Shown here piece after piece: positions 1 to 9,690 of a stretch of DNA of 64,000 nt; the stretch's first letter is position 1; each line of letters starts with the position of its first letter. A program made the position numbers and the translations under genes. The stretch spans positions 1 through 64,000 of the forward strand of contig AJFK01000864.1 of the NCBI GenBank assembly GCA_000467715.1, written 5' to 3'. A model generated the notes under the pieces. That model was given only the letters and a program-made list of their open reading frames with translations. It had not been told where the DNA came from and searched no databases. The stretch comes from Hysterium pulicare CBS 123377 (taxonomy: Eukaryota > Ascomycota > Dothideomycetes > Hysteriales > Hysteriaceae).

Positions 1-850
1 GGAAGGTCGTTTTTTCTGCATTCTCTCAATCACATCTCGAGTTGTAAAAGACCCGTCCGCGCATTCCTTTGCCAGTGCTGTCAGGCAGTCTATTAGTGCT
101 CTTGTGAAAGAAAACTCTCCCGGGCAAGCAGTCCCATAACCAAGCTGGCTGGCCGCGAGCATCTCAAATGTTCTGCCGGACTCAAAAACGTTCCTCAAAA
201 GGTCTGAGGCAAAGCAGCAGTCCATGATCGAGAGGACATCAGCCTTGACTGACTCAATTAAATGCCGTTCGGCGGCATTCCAGGGAACTTTTGATTCTGG
301 AAAGTCGGAACCATTTGTCCTAAGCTCAAATTAGCCTCACTTCCTCTGAATAGCTGCGCGTACTCACGGCGACAACTCTAACGTCTTTCTTTCCTTATCG
401 TAGACTCCATGGCCGGCATAGTAGACGATCAATAGGTTCTCAGAGGAGTCGTGTTTGAATGCCCATGACGTTATCGCGCTCTCCAATTGCAGTTGAGTTC
501 TTTCAATCCCCAAGTCGATGACTTCTACGGTATATCTGAAGACATGGACAAACATAGCTTTCAAGTCGTCAACCTAAGGTCTTATTAGAGGTACCCATTT
601 GGAACATGATTCGGGTCACGCATACTTCTTCTTCGACCAGCAGCTGATCCAAAGTTTTCTCCCATTTGATAATTAGGACGCAAACATTGCGGTATCCATC
701 AGGAAGATTCATATTCGATGAGATTGCTTCATCCCACCAGCTCTGCATTTCTGTCTCATGTTCATCTTCAGCGCGACAGCGCGAGTTCTGAAGAGTAGAA
801 CATGATAATGGGGAAGCAGTAATAGACTTGGCGGTAGACTGAAGAGACAT
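1..850 (-). CDS. Caspase-like (metacaspase family) protein, N-terminal part, runs off the left edge
   Basis: Cysteine-protease fold of the caspase/metacaspase clan. Exons read 850..626, 573..368 and 319..1 (continuing outside), with GT-AG introns 574..625 and 320..367; phases fit. The domain opens near residue 50 with a YRNVCVLIIKW strand, then has YYAGHG carrying the catalytic His, and later DVLSIMDCCFA carrying the catalytic Cys in the usual caspase order. About 25 residues before the first intron are acidic. The start at 850 is the second of two in-frame ATGs (the other is at 889) and gives a short leader before the domain; neither is proven. Fungal proteins of this shape are often the effector or sensor half of larger multidomain proteins (known of the family), so the missing C-terminus is what would define this one. 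It stands next to a DUF6594 gene and degenerate HET/DUF2235 material. Confidence 0.8.
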
Positions 851-1777
851 TGATGCTTTCTGGCTGCATTGGCACCATGCCGGTGTCATTCTTATTTGTT
901 GAAAACCTTACGCCGGAGGGAAAATGGAAAGAACTGTGGGAGATGCGCAGCAATCGACCACCTTTACGTATAAGGAATAGTCTAGTCGGAATACGGGGGG
1001 CGTTCATACTCAGCCTCACGGTTGTTGGCATTGTGGAGGCTAAAATTGGCCGTCTATGTGGTCCAAAAGCGAAATTTGAGAGCCTTGTGGCCTGGTGGCC
1101 CAGAGGGTGTCCCGCACTGGGTTCGTCGGCCTTCTTCTTAGACGTTAGCCTCGTTACACACCGACAAGCTCAGCCTCGTGGGCTCATCCTCAGGCAGATT
1201 TGTTCCGTCGAACAACGCAAATCCTTTTCCAAATTCTACAAAAGTTAATCTAAGTAATCAGGACACAAGGAGGACTTGGTATCGAATCAGAGACATCGCT
1301 GGTTTGACCCTAACTTTGATGACATATCTTTAGCATGTTCAGTGAAGCGGTAAGAGATCGAGTGGTAGAGAAATTCTTATCAAAAAAGGCAGCGGAAACA
1401 CTGCAGGAAGGCAAACATGATGTGTACAGCTGATGACGGACTTGGTTTGATTGCAAGGCCGCATGACAAAACCAAAGAGCCGCAGAAGACTGCCTGAGCT
1501 CATAAATGGGAGCCTTTCAGCCTGACGTCCAAGGCATATCCTAAGGCTGAGATGATTGTCCACGAAACATGGCCTCCCAAGATATCGAGCAGGGCACGGA
1601 CCAGGTTAGATCAAATGCAGAGGTGCCTCCACGACGTTTGTATACCCCGCTCACCTCATAAGTAGGCAAACCGCATTCCCACTGAACGAGCTGGCACCAC
1701 TGGTGGACCGCAGGGTGATGTATGACTGCTTCTTCTCTGTGTAAGGCAAAGGCTAATGGCTATGCTAGATTCGCCGG
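851..1777. other. Gene-poor gap
   Basis: Short open frames occur on both strands but none has recognisable motifs, and no chain of exons could be built. The upstream region of the caspase-like gene lies in its first few hundred bases. Confidence 0.5.
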
Positions 1778-1966
1778 ATGTGGAATGATGAAAGTAAGGT
1801 GTCGGTCACCGAAACAATCAACAATAAGTTCAAGAAGAAACAACTCGTAGTAGCCGCAGGGCGAAAAAACTCTGCCAATAAATGGGAATATCAATTGAAA
1901 ACTGAGTCGGGCGAGCAGTATCGAAATGGCAACTGGTTTCCAGAAGGCGAGGTGAGGCGATATTGA
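1778..1966 (+). CDS. Small orphan protein or surviving exon, SH3-like small-barrel style
   Basis: A 62-residue open frame with an alternating beta-strand look: the middle reads KKKQLVVAAGRKNSANKWEY, followed by QLKTESGEQYRNGNW and a charged end. Small fungal proteins with a 'modified transmission ... displayed as strand ... NG' pattern are common near other accessory genes, and this resembles them, but I cannot name a family. It could be a complete tiny gene or the last exon of a decayed longer one; the sequence just upstream gives no convincing further exon. Function unknown. Confidence 0.35.
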   Translation: MWNDESKVSVTETINNKFKKKQLVVAAGRKNSANKWEYQLKTESGEQYRNGNWFPEGEVRRY

Positions 1967-2245
1967 GGGGCGCTTACCGCAAGGGCGCATGAATTTGGGG
2001 GTACACGAGCACGACCGGTCAACAGCTGTAGAAAGTATAAATATGATGGAAACATGTCTAAACATACCAGCAATGCCATGCCAAATCTGAGAGATGGATC
2101 AATATTCGACTTCAGCCAGTGAAAAGAACACCGAGTCCCTAGCAGCTCATTCTTCTTGGAGTTCCAGTCAAAAGATACTTTCAGAGTCTGGTATCCCACA
2201 CCCAAGGACCGTCCCATCAGGCGTGAAGCAAAGAAGCCGGAGTAA

Positions 2246-3533
2246 GTGAAGTATTTACCGTTAAAATGGTCGTGTATGCATTGTACTAACCGGTCAGGGT
2301 CAATTGCTCGCACAATTCTCGAATTCTTTAGCTACCTCCGTAGCGTTACCCATAGGGGTAAAGCCAAAGATGTAGAAAACCAATTGCAATCTGCAAATCA
2401 AAACCAAACTGAGAGCCTTGGGATTCAAAGTGGGAATGATCATGGCACGACTGTCCGCACGCGTAAGTATGGCCGTAGTCTCTTCCGCTTGATGCAGCTG
2501 ATCATGAGTCTAATTAGTTGAGTCCTGTTCGAAAGGATACCCACGTCTCGCTGCATTCAATGCCAGCGAACAGAACTTTATGCTATACCGGGGATTCAGT
2601 TACATTCATGCACGGTTATTACTAAAGCTGCAGGCAAGCATCGTATCTTTGGAGGAGGAACTGGATCGCTTCGATGAATTGCACGATGGTAACGATGATG
2701 ACCGACCTAGACTCGGATCCTGGGAGGTAGATGAAGGCGCTTGTGAGACTGAGAAGTCGGCAGGAGATCGAACGCGAAATGACGTGCTTGACGAACTGCA
2801 TAAGAAGGTTTGTGAATATGGTTAGTAAGACTAAGACAATATTGCCATGTGACTTCTGCTTACCGAGTCCGCAGATGAACTTCTTATAAAGGCCAGAGAA
2901 CTAGTATCGTTCCAGCGTCCAACCAATCGTGATTATAGAAGCGTTCGCAACTGGTTCCATACGGTTCAACCACTTGTTCAGGGCGAGCAAAAATACATAC
3001 AATGCAGAGAGGACATGGTGTCTCTTAGGCATGGCAGAGAGTGGGCTGGATTCGATGGCTTGATCGAGCAATTATTGCATAAGCTTGATTGCAAGCTGAT
3101 CCGAGTACGATCCTTCAACCTTTTTAGAGTTTCCGGAGCTAATGAGGCACAGAAAATCTTCTGCACCGACGACTTACGACGAAAGACCACCGATGAGCGT
3201 GTCTACTACTTCTCACCTTCCCGAGTAGAGAATCTGGTTGGTGTACTTATCACGAGCGTGTAAGATTTCTTTCGCAATAGACTTGGTCAAAGCACTTATC
3301 ATTCTAGAATATTCGTTCTGCTGGTTCTTCCGGTGGTGGGGATGTATCAGCTCTCTTCTGCGCACACCTCCAAGTCCATCTTCGCAGCGATTGGTGTCTT
3401 GATTGTTTTTACCCTCCTCTTCGCTGCAGCTATGTCAATGCTTACGAAAGCCCGAAGACATGAATTATTTGCGGCGAGTGCAGCGTATTGCGCTGTACTG
3501 GTCGTCTTCATCAACTCCACAAATTTCTGCTAA
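2246..3533 (+). CDS. DUF6594 family membrane protein
   Basis: Fungal protein of unknown function, probably in an internal or plasma membrane. Exons 2246..2462, 2518..2820, 2875..3259 and 3308..3533 give 376 residues in frame. The first firm match is the block PRLAAFNASEQNFMLYRGF, then LEEELDRFDEL, both typical of the start of DUF6594. The C-terminus has the family's closing hydrophobic segments: VIFVLLVLPVVGMYQL, then FAAIGVLIVFTLLFAAAMSML, the charged TKARRHELFAAS turn and AAYCAVLVVFI. Everything before residue about 75 is doubtful: the 2246 start is only the first ATG in the right frame for splicing at 2463, and the real start may lie elsewhere. DUF6594 proteins are repeatedly found beside heterokaryon-incompatibility-type genes in fungi; here the neighbour is the caspase-like gene. 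Confidence 0.8.
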
Positions 3534-4536
3534 TGGATGCAAATCATCGGAGGTCTGTTCCAGGTGAAAAAAGTTAGCGGATAAAGTGCGGTGCCACGAG
3601 GCTTTCATTCTGATATAGAGTATACTCTCTTGATATGATAGATGTTGAGCAAAAGGATTCCTTCTAGCGTCACATAGTCTTGGCACATGACTCATGGGCC
3701 GATAAGGATGAAACCTAAAATTCACTGTCCTAGACAAGCTGTATCGTTCCGTCTGGGCTTCGGCGTTTAATTCCATCTTCACGAAACGGAAATCTGAAAT
3801 TCTAAGTTCACACAAGCAGATCAACATAGCAGCAAGGCGCCATAGACGAGTCACCATCGTACTATCGAGAGAGCAGCGATCATGCCTACATAGGAGAACT
3901 GATAGCCTTTCCTTCAGATGTCATATGGCACAGCAAAACTATTGTGCAGATTTTCGGGTGAGTCCATTGGTTGAACATTAATTGACCCAACTTTTTCTAT
4001 ATGTAGGAGGTTCGAAACCATGCTCGCCGCAGGATAATTTTCAACGTTTACGACAGCTTGGTGGGACCGCAGGAAATGGTCTTGAATTATTAGTAATACG
4101 AAGGTCGTCATACAGAACGGTCTAATCGAGGGCAACTTGCTCGGACGGAGTAATACAAAGCGGTAGCAAAATGTTTCTGCCGGAGAATACGCAAGGCAGC
4201 ACTAACTGGCCAGGTATTGGTTCCGTTGCCTATCGGGCTGGTTAACTCCATCCTATAGCGGCCGAGATCTCGTTCAGCGATTAAAGCCCTCCCATGCAAA
4301 GGCAATCACATTTGGGAGGTGTAGGAGTCAGACCTATTTCTACAATGGATCTGGATGATCATGATATTTCGGTGAGGTTAAAGGATTTCAAGATCTCTGC
4401 CTTTCAAAAATCGGCTGCCAGCACTTCCACCTTTAGTACCTTGGAGCGTTCAAATGGAGTCATTAACTTTGTAAATTTGCCAACATCTTTCTTTTAGGTC
4501 GCAAGGGTGTTTGAGGATAGTGATGACCCCAGATCT
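3534..4536. other. Gene-poor gap
   Basis: I see nothing convincing here. Open frames at 3914..4135 (minus) and 4294..4497 (plus) have no motif and no clear exon partners. Confidence 0.45.
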
Positions 4537-4719
4537 TTAGATGCTCGTTTGTCCTAACAAGATTAGTGGTCTCGAATACCAGAATAACCTGTGTTGGTCG
4601 GACTGGAGAAACAACTGCATCGACCATATTCTGAATCTAACCTGAGCTTTGCTCCGTCTAGTACAATGCAACCAATCTTTCAGCGCATGGTAGTCAAAGT
4701 TGCGAGGTGGGTTACACAA
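4537..4719 (-). pseudogene. Possible HET-type (heterokaryon incompatibility) fragment
   Basis: A 60-residue minus-strand frame starts with CNPPRNFDYHALKDWLHC, which looks like the stretch that precedes the HET domain in many fungal HET proteins, where a short helix and Cys residues come before the domain core. No HET core follows in any frame, so at best this is a scrap. It could equally be chance similarity. No function is proposed. Confidence 0.2.
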
Positions 4720-4926
4720 CGCAACTCACGGCGCTGATCTGTGCTTCTGCTTTTCTCACTTCCAGTCAGTCCTCTTGCCTCCTTGCATAGCATGCCTTCA
4801 GGCTCTCCACTTATAACACAACTCCCTTTCGCAACTACCTTTCTCTTTCCAAAACCAAAACAATCGATGCTCCAAAATGGTGGCCTTTGTCTAAACGAAC
4901 TATATCTGATCGCTGATCGTAACTAG

Positions 4927-6200
4927 ATCCATCACCACTTTGCAGCGAAAACGCGAATTGCTCCAAAGATCCAGTTCGTCGGTGTCTTTGATTCCGTAAA
5001 AGCGGTCGATGACAAATCTCTATTCAACATTGAATTCAATGACTCAACCCAACATTTGCGTCACGCACTCGCCCTTCACGAAGACCGGAAATGGATGACT
5101 CCGGAATACGTATTCCCGGACTTCAAGGGGAGAGACGGTCGCTTGCTCAAACGCAGTTTCGTGCAAGCATGGTTTATTGGTGCGCATACTGATATGGGAG
5201 GATCCGCTCAGAGGGATGGTTTGGCATTGTATCCACTGCAGTGGATGTTGCTTGAGAGCAAATTCCAAGGACTTGTCCTAAAATTCGAAGGGACATTCGG
5301 GGGTCGGGCACCTATCGACAACCCACTCGATATTGTCTTCCCCAGGACCGAGAATCGTAGCAAAGGGCAGGAATTGTGGTCCTGTACAACCGGAAACGGC
5401 GTCAATGTCAAGGTACAGGATATACGAAAGGTACACGAGCTTAAGGTTTATGAGAGCCGCTATGGGGTTCAGTTGAACAACCGTCACGCTAAACGAGGTT
5501 TTTGGCGCTGACGTTGTAAGTCGACTGTGATGTCCCCATAAGTATGCAGTCCATTGACTACGACTCATATCACATATGTAGACTCCGAGTTCCGACCGGG
5601 ATAGAGGTACACACAACGTAAGGGAACCGATAACTGTCCCCGACAGACCTGACCTGATAGTACAAGATTCCGGGAGTTTTGAGGCTGGAGGAGTCAATGA
5701 ATTTGAAGACATAGCCAAATTTTTGCAGGATAGATCAGCCGAGACTGAATACGTAACCGCTTGCATATGGTACGGTATGTCCAGGTTCGATTTGCATTGT
5801 TAAGGAGTGTTTGTCGCATACATTCTGGTGCTACACTTATGCGCGCACTTTTGATTCGCAGCTGATTTGACCTTAGGTTCTGCTTAGAAACTAATAGTGC
5901 ACGAGCGAAGCAAGAGACAACCAACAAGCTGTTCCAAAAGCTTGCACAATATGCAGAAGATGTACCGATCGTAATTTTCGCAGGACGAGCAAAGTCAAAA
6001 TAGGATTTTTGAAGATCATAGGGGATTTCAAACCAGTCGTCACGGCTAGTGTCGAGAGTATTCAGGCTGCAAGCAAGATGCCTGATGACGATAGCAGCGA
6101 CGGAGACACTGTTGTCGAAGATACTGCCTCCGAAATTGAGCGAGACGTCAAAGATATATTCAACGCAAGCAAGGAGATGCAAGAAAAGAGACAGGAATAG
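4927..6200 (+). pseudogene. Relic of a DUF2235 alpha/beta-hydrolase joined to a GTPase-like domain
   Basis: The left part (about 4950 to 5510) matches the C-terminal half of fungal DUF2235 proteins: QFVGVFDSVKAVDDKSLF, then HLRHALALHEDRKWMTPEY, then FVQAWFIGAHTDMGGSA and YPLQWMLLESK. The right part (about 5580 to 6000) matches the middle of the dynamin/Era-like GTPase domain that often follows it: LIVQDSGSFEAGG (switch region), then FEDIAKFLQDRS, CIWY, and LAQYAEDVPIVIFAG. The acidic helical tail ending at 6200 is also of that type. The N-terminal half of the hydrolase and the P-loop segment of the GTPase were not found, and the reading frame is interrupted a few times, so the gene looks dead. 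DUF2235 proteins are predicted lipases or esterases; in bacteria the family includes secreted phospholipases. A read-through or very short-intron gene cannot be fully excluded. Confidence 0.7.
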
Positions 6201-7478
6201 CGCAAGGCCGAATAATTCACACAACTCACTCAACCCAACAGATTGTGGCATACATGGGAGGTTTTGGACTAGGATTGAAAGACATTTGCAAGTGTGGGAT
6301 AGTTCTTGAAATGGTCTCAAGCATGCCACTGCTCCATCCATTTCGTGGGCTTATTCGGAAGTAGAAAGAGTCTGCCCACTCTCCATTTCGTCCATGTCTG
6401 CATGGATATGTAGACCCCTTGGTGTGATAATGGCTTGCTTATACTCAGATCAGCTAGATTTTTGTAGAGTTGGCTAGGTCTACGAAGAATCGAGGACAAG
6501 GCTGAAATTCGTCTTCGTCTTCCACGCGTTCCGACATAGGCGTAAACGGTTACCTATGTTCTAGATCTAGCGATATGAGTTCTTGGGTATGCTTTTCGAG
6601 TACTCAAGATAGTTATGACCCGCGTTCTTCTTACAATTACGTCCGTTTTTGTGCGATATCGTCACCTATTGCATGGTTCGGTCCCTTTTTGGCTCAAATG
6701 GCGCATCCGGGCATGCGTCCGCATCCACGTTTACAACCCTTTCGAATCAGTAATCATAGTTTGGCGTTTTTAATCCAATCATCCAGACCACTTCATGCAG
6801 ATCACTGCATCTGGCCTACGCGATCCTAGCTTATTAGGTGTCGTGACCGGTTCATGTGATAAGCTTCCGACGCCTCATTTTGCTTTTTCCTTCTTCTTTA
6901 TCGCATCCGCTAGGCTGAGGCATTGGTATAATCCTGCGATGGCTTCAATCCTCTGCCAAAAGAGCTGAAGCGTTCAAAAACCGGGTTTCCCCGCATGCCT
7001 TAGCGAGTCGACTAGGGTAGACAAGCTTCCACTGGTCACGGCTAACAGTGGCCCCCATTTTTGTCTATTTCTTGACTTGTATACCATTTGCCAATCCATG
7101 ATGAAGCTTCAATGGCTTGGGGCCAGCCTTCTCGGCATCACAGTACTAGATCCTTTCCGGCGATTACGCTTCCATCACTGTTCTGCGAAAGGACTCGAAC
7201 AGCGTCGAGCTCAGTCTTATCTTCGCCCTGCCAAGCATGGCTTGCAGATGCTTGTTACCGTGAGCTGATCCTATTCACCATGTCGAGTTCCAATGGCTGC
7301 CTTGTGGTCCGGTATCAGTGTTCTAGCCTTGAGTACAGAGCCGCACAAGGGACTCGTAAAGAGATATAGCTATCCTTCTGGTACGACCCTTCATGTCGTT
7401 CTCAGCCTTCTTGCAACAAAGGAATCTGATACCGAACCACCTCTTCCTCTTGCAACCTCAAACAATCCTTCCAGTACG
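6201..7478. other. Gene-poor gap upstream of the DUF3176 gene
   Basis: No coding region could be supported. Frames at 6575..6829 and 7077..7369 (plus) lack motifs. The final 200 bases probably hold the leader of the downstream gene; an in-frame ATG at 7293 is an alternative start for it. Confidence 0.45.
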
Positions 7479-9389
7479 ATGGCGTACCCACCAATGAGCG
7501 ATGCTAAAGCTCCCTTCGTGGATACTCAGCCTCTACCAAACTCGATGCTGTCGCCAACAGTTCAGCAGTCTCCAAGACGCTCCCTACGCCTTCGTGCGGA
7601 AACCCTCTTCCACAAATTTTGGATTTGGGAAGCCTTAGCCAGTTCTTTTTCCATTGTACTTTTTCTGATCATAATGCTACTCATGTGGTATTATAACGGA
7701 TCCATATATGGAACGCCATCCAATCTCTCCCAGACGGCTAGTATGAACAGGCCGATTGTATATCCAATATTCTCCTTTCTCAGTTCCCTCATGAAAGCTG
7801 CAATGCTCATGCCCGTGGCGACATCAATAAGCCAGCTGAAATGGTCATGGTTCAGACGGAATCGGAGTTTGGTGGATATTGAGAAGTTTGAAGAGGCTAG
7901 TCGAGGGATGGTTGGATCGTTACTGCTTTTGACAACTCTAAAATTCAGGTCCGTCATAACTCAAGTCTTTTTCAAATCCCCTGATGTCACTTCCAATACG
8001 CGAATACAACACTGACACCATGTCACCAGGCATCTAGCTGCTGTCGGTGCCGTATTGACTATTCTGGCGTTGCCAATGGATGCCGTCATCCAGAGCGCCA
8101 TCACAGTTCCCCAAACCATGATGGACGCGCAGGATGTCTACCCAGCCAACAGCAGTATGTCCGAGACATCGCTGCCAAAAACCAGCGAGTATTCCTATTG
8201 GCAGATTATGACAGACAGTGACCATCCGTGGGCACGATCCGATATGATCAATGCGATTGAGTTCGGGATGTCTTACCTTGTCGGCTTGGATGAAATTATT
8301 TCGGCACAACTTATAAATAACTGTCCGACTGGATATTGTGACTATGGGCAGTATCAGACCCTTGGTATCGACTACAGCTGCATTGATAGGTCTTCTGACA
8401 TCGAATCGGACACCGATCGCCTTTATTATACACTACCTGGAACCGACTTGAAGCTCTCAAGGACTTTGTCTGAGAACCTTCCATTGGGTATGATCACTTC
8501 TGACGCAACAACAAATCCTGAAAACATTCCATATCCTATACCTGGGCCTCTGATCGCACGTACATACGCCATTGTGGACAGGTGGGCAGATGAACCCCCC
8601 GTAGCGATAGATTGTGCGCTCTCTTGGGCAGTCCAAACATATACAGGATTTGTTTACGGCTTCACTCTCAATGAAACGGGTTATCCTACCAAATTCAATC
8701 CGACTGTCAACGACAATGGAAGTCTCATTTTAACCCCGGAAGAATGCTGGATCAATAACAAAACTGTCACTCAGAGCGACGATCCAGACCTCTACGGACT
8801 TGAATGCGAAAACGAAGTCACCAATGACGCTCATGTTGGTCTTCAGAACCTTCTCCTCGACTTCTACGACGGCTTCGTAGGCGACGCTATGATAATTTCC
8901 GAGAACCCAAAGAATTTCTCAAGAACCAATCACTACATCACAAACGTCTACGAACTGTCTGCCCGTGACCGCACGGACTTCATAGACGTCTTCAACATCA
9001 CCATGTCAAACATTGCAGCGCTCATGACATTGACAGTTCGACGTGCAAACGTCAGCCTTGGGAACGATACTTCTTACGCGGCCAATACCACCGGCGTCGC
9101 TTACACCTACGTCTACTACTACAAGATCCAATGGGAGCGAATGACCGTCCCGGCAGTTCTCGTCTTCGGATCCGCCCTTTTCGTCATCATCACCGCTCTC
9201 ACCAGCCGGTCTGCCCCAACGTGGAAGAGATCTGCTCTTCCTCTTCTATTCCACGGTCTGGGCACCACAGAAAGGGGTGCTGCTGGATCAGTCGAAGGAC
9301 TTGCGGATATGAGAGAGGTGGCGAGGGATATGGAGGTGAGGCTGGCGACGAGTAATGAGGGGATTAGATTGATTAGTGAGAGGGTTTAA
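7479..9389 (+). CDS. DUF3176 family polytopic membrane protein
   Basis: Fungus-specific membrane protein of unknown role. Exons 7479..7948 and 8030..9389 give 609 residues. Family marks are WIWEALASS at the first membrane segment (about residues 48 to 70), the second segment MKAAMLMPVATSISQLKWSW, the cytosolic FEEASRG turn, the third segment AAVGAVLTILALPMDAVIQ, and the exact splice that joins them. A long region of about 330 residues then follows with many N-x-S/T sites (for example NETG, NKTVT, NDTS) and paired cysteines, suggesting it faces outward. A last membrane segment VPAVLVFGSALFVIITAL precedes the usual SAPTWKRSALPLLFHGL tail. I chose the ATG at 7479 because family members have a short, Ser/Pro-rich cytosolic head; 7293 would add 62 atypical residues. 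No operon-like partner. Confidence 0.88.
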
Positions 9390-9690
9390 GTTTTATCAAA
9401 GGTTTGGTATGGGGTTCTCAATCTCTCGGGCTCTGTCTCTTTGGCATGTGTTTGCTAATCTCCTCGGGTTTTGACTCTTTGGTATGTGTCATGAATCATA
9501 ATGTTAGTTCGCAATGATATAAAGAATCCGTTAAGTTCATAGTCTAATAAAGTATCACTTTTCCCCTTACCGCTAAATTAAGTTTCATGAAAGCATGACT
9601 CCTCATGTCGCCTACCGGACGCCAACTCCGTTTGATACGTTTTCCAACGCCTAGATAGCCCACGCACACCCAACCGAACAATCCTCAACC
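9390..9690. other. Convergent 3' region
   Basis: About 300 bases between two converging genes (DUF3176 and utp20). It is AT-rich and probably holds both 3' untranslated regions. No gene seen. Confidence 0.5.

Noticed and set aside
850-1248. 132-residue plus-strand open frame
   Set aside because: It begins at the edge of the caspase-like gene's first exon, has no motif and no plausible exon partners.
3999-4030. GGTTCGAAACC resembling a tRNA T-arm
   Set aside because: No matching acceptor stem, D-arm or anticodon arm can be folded around it.
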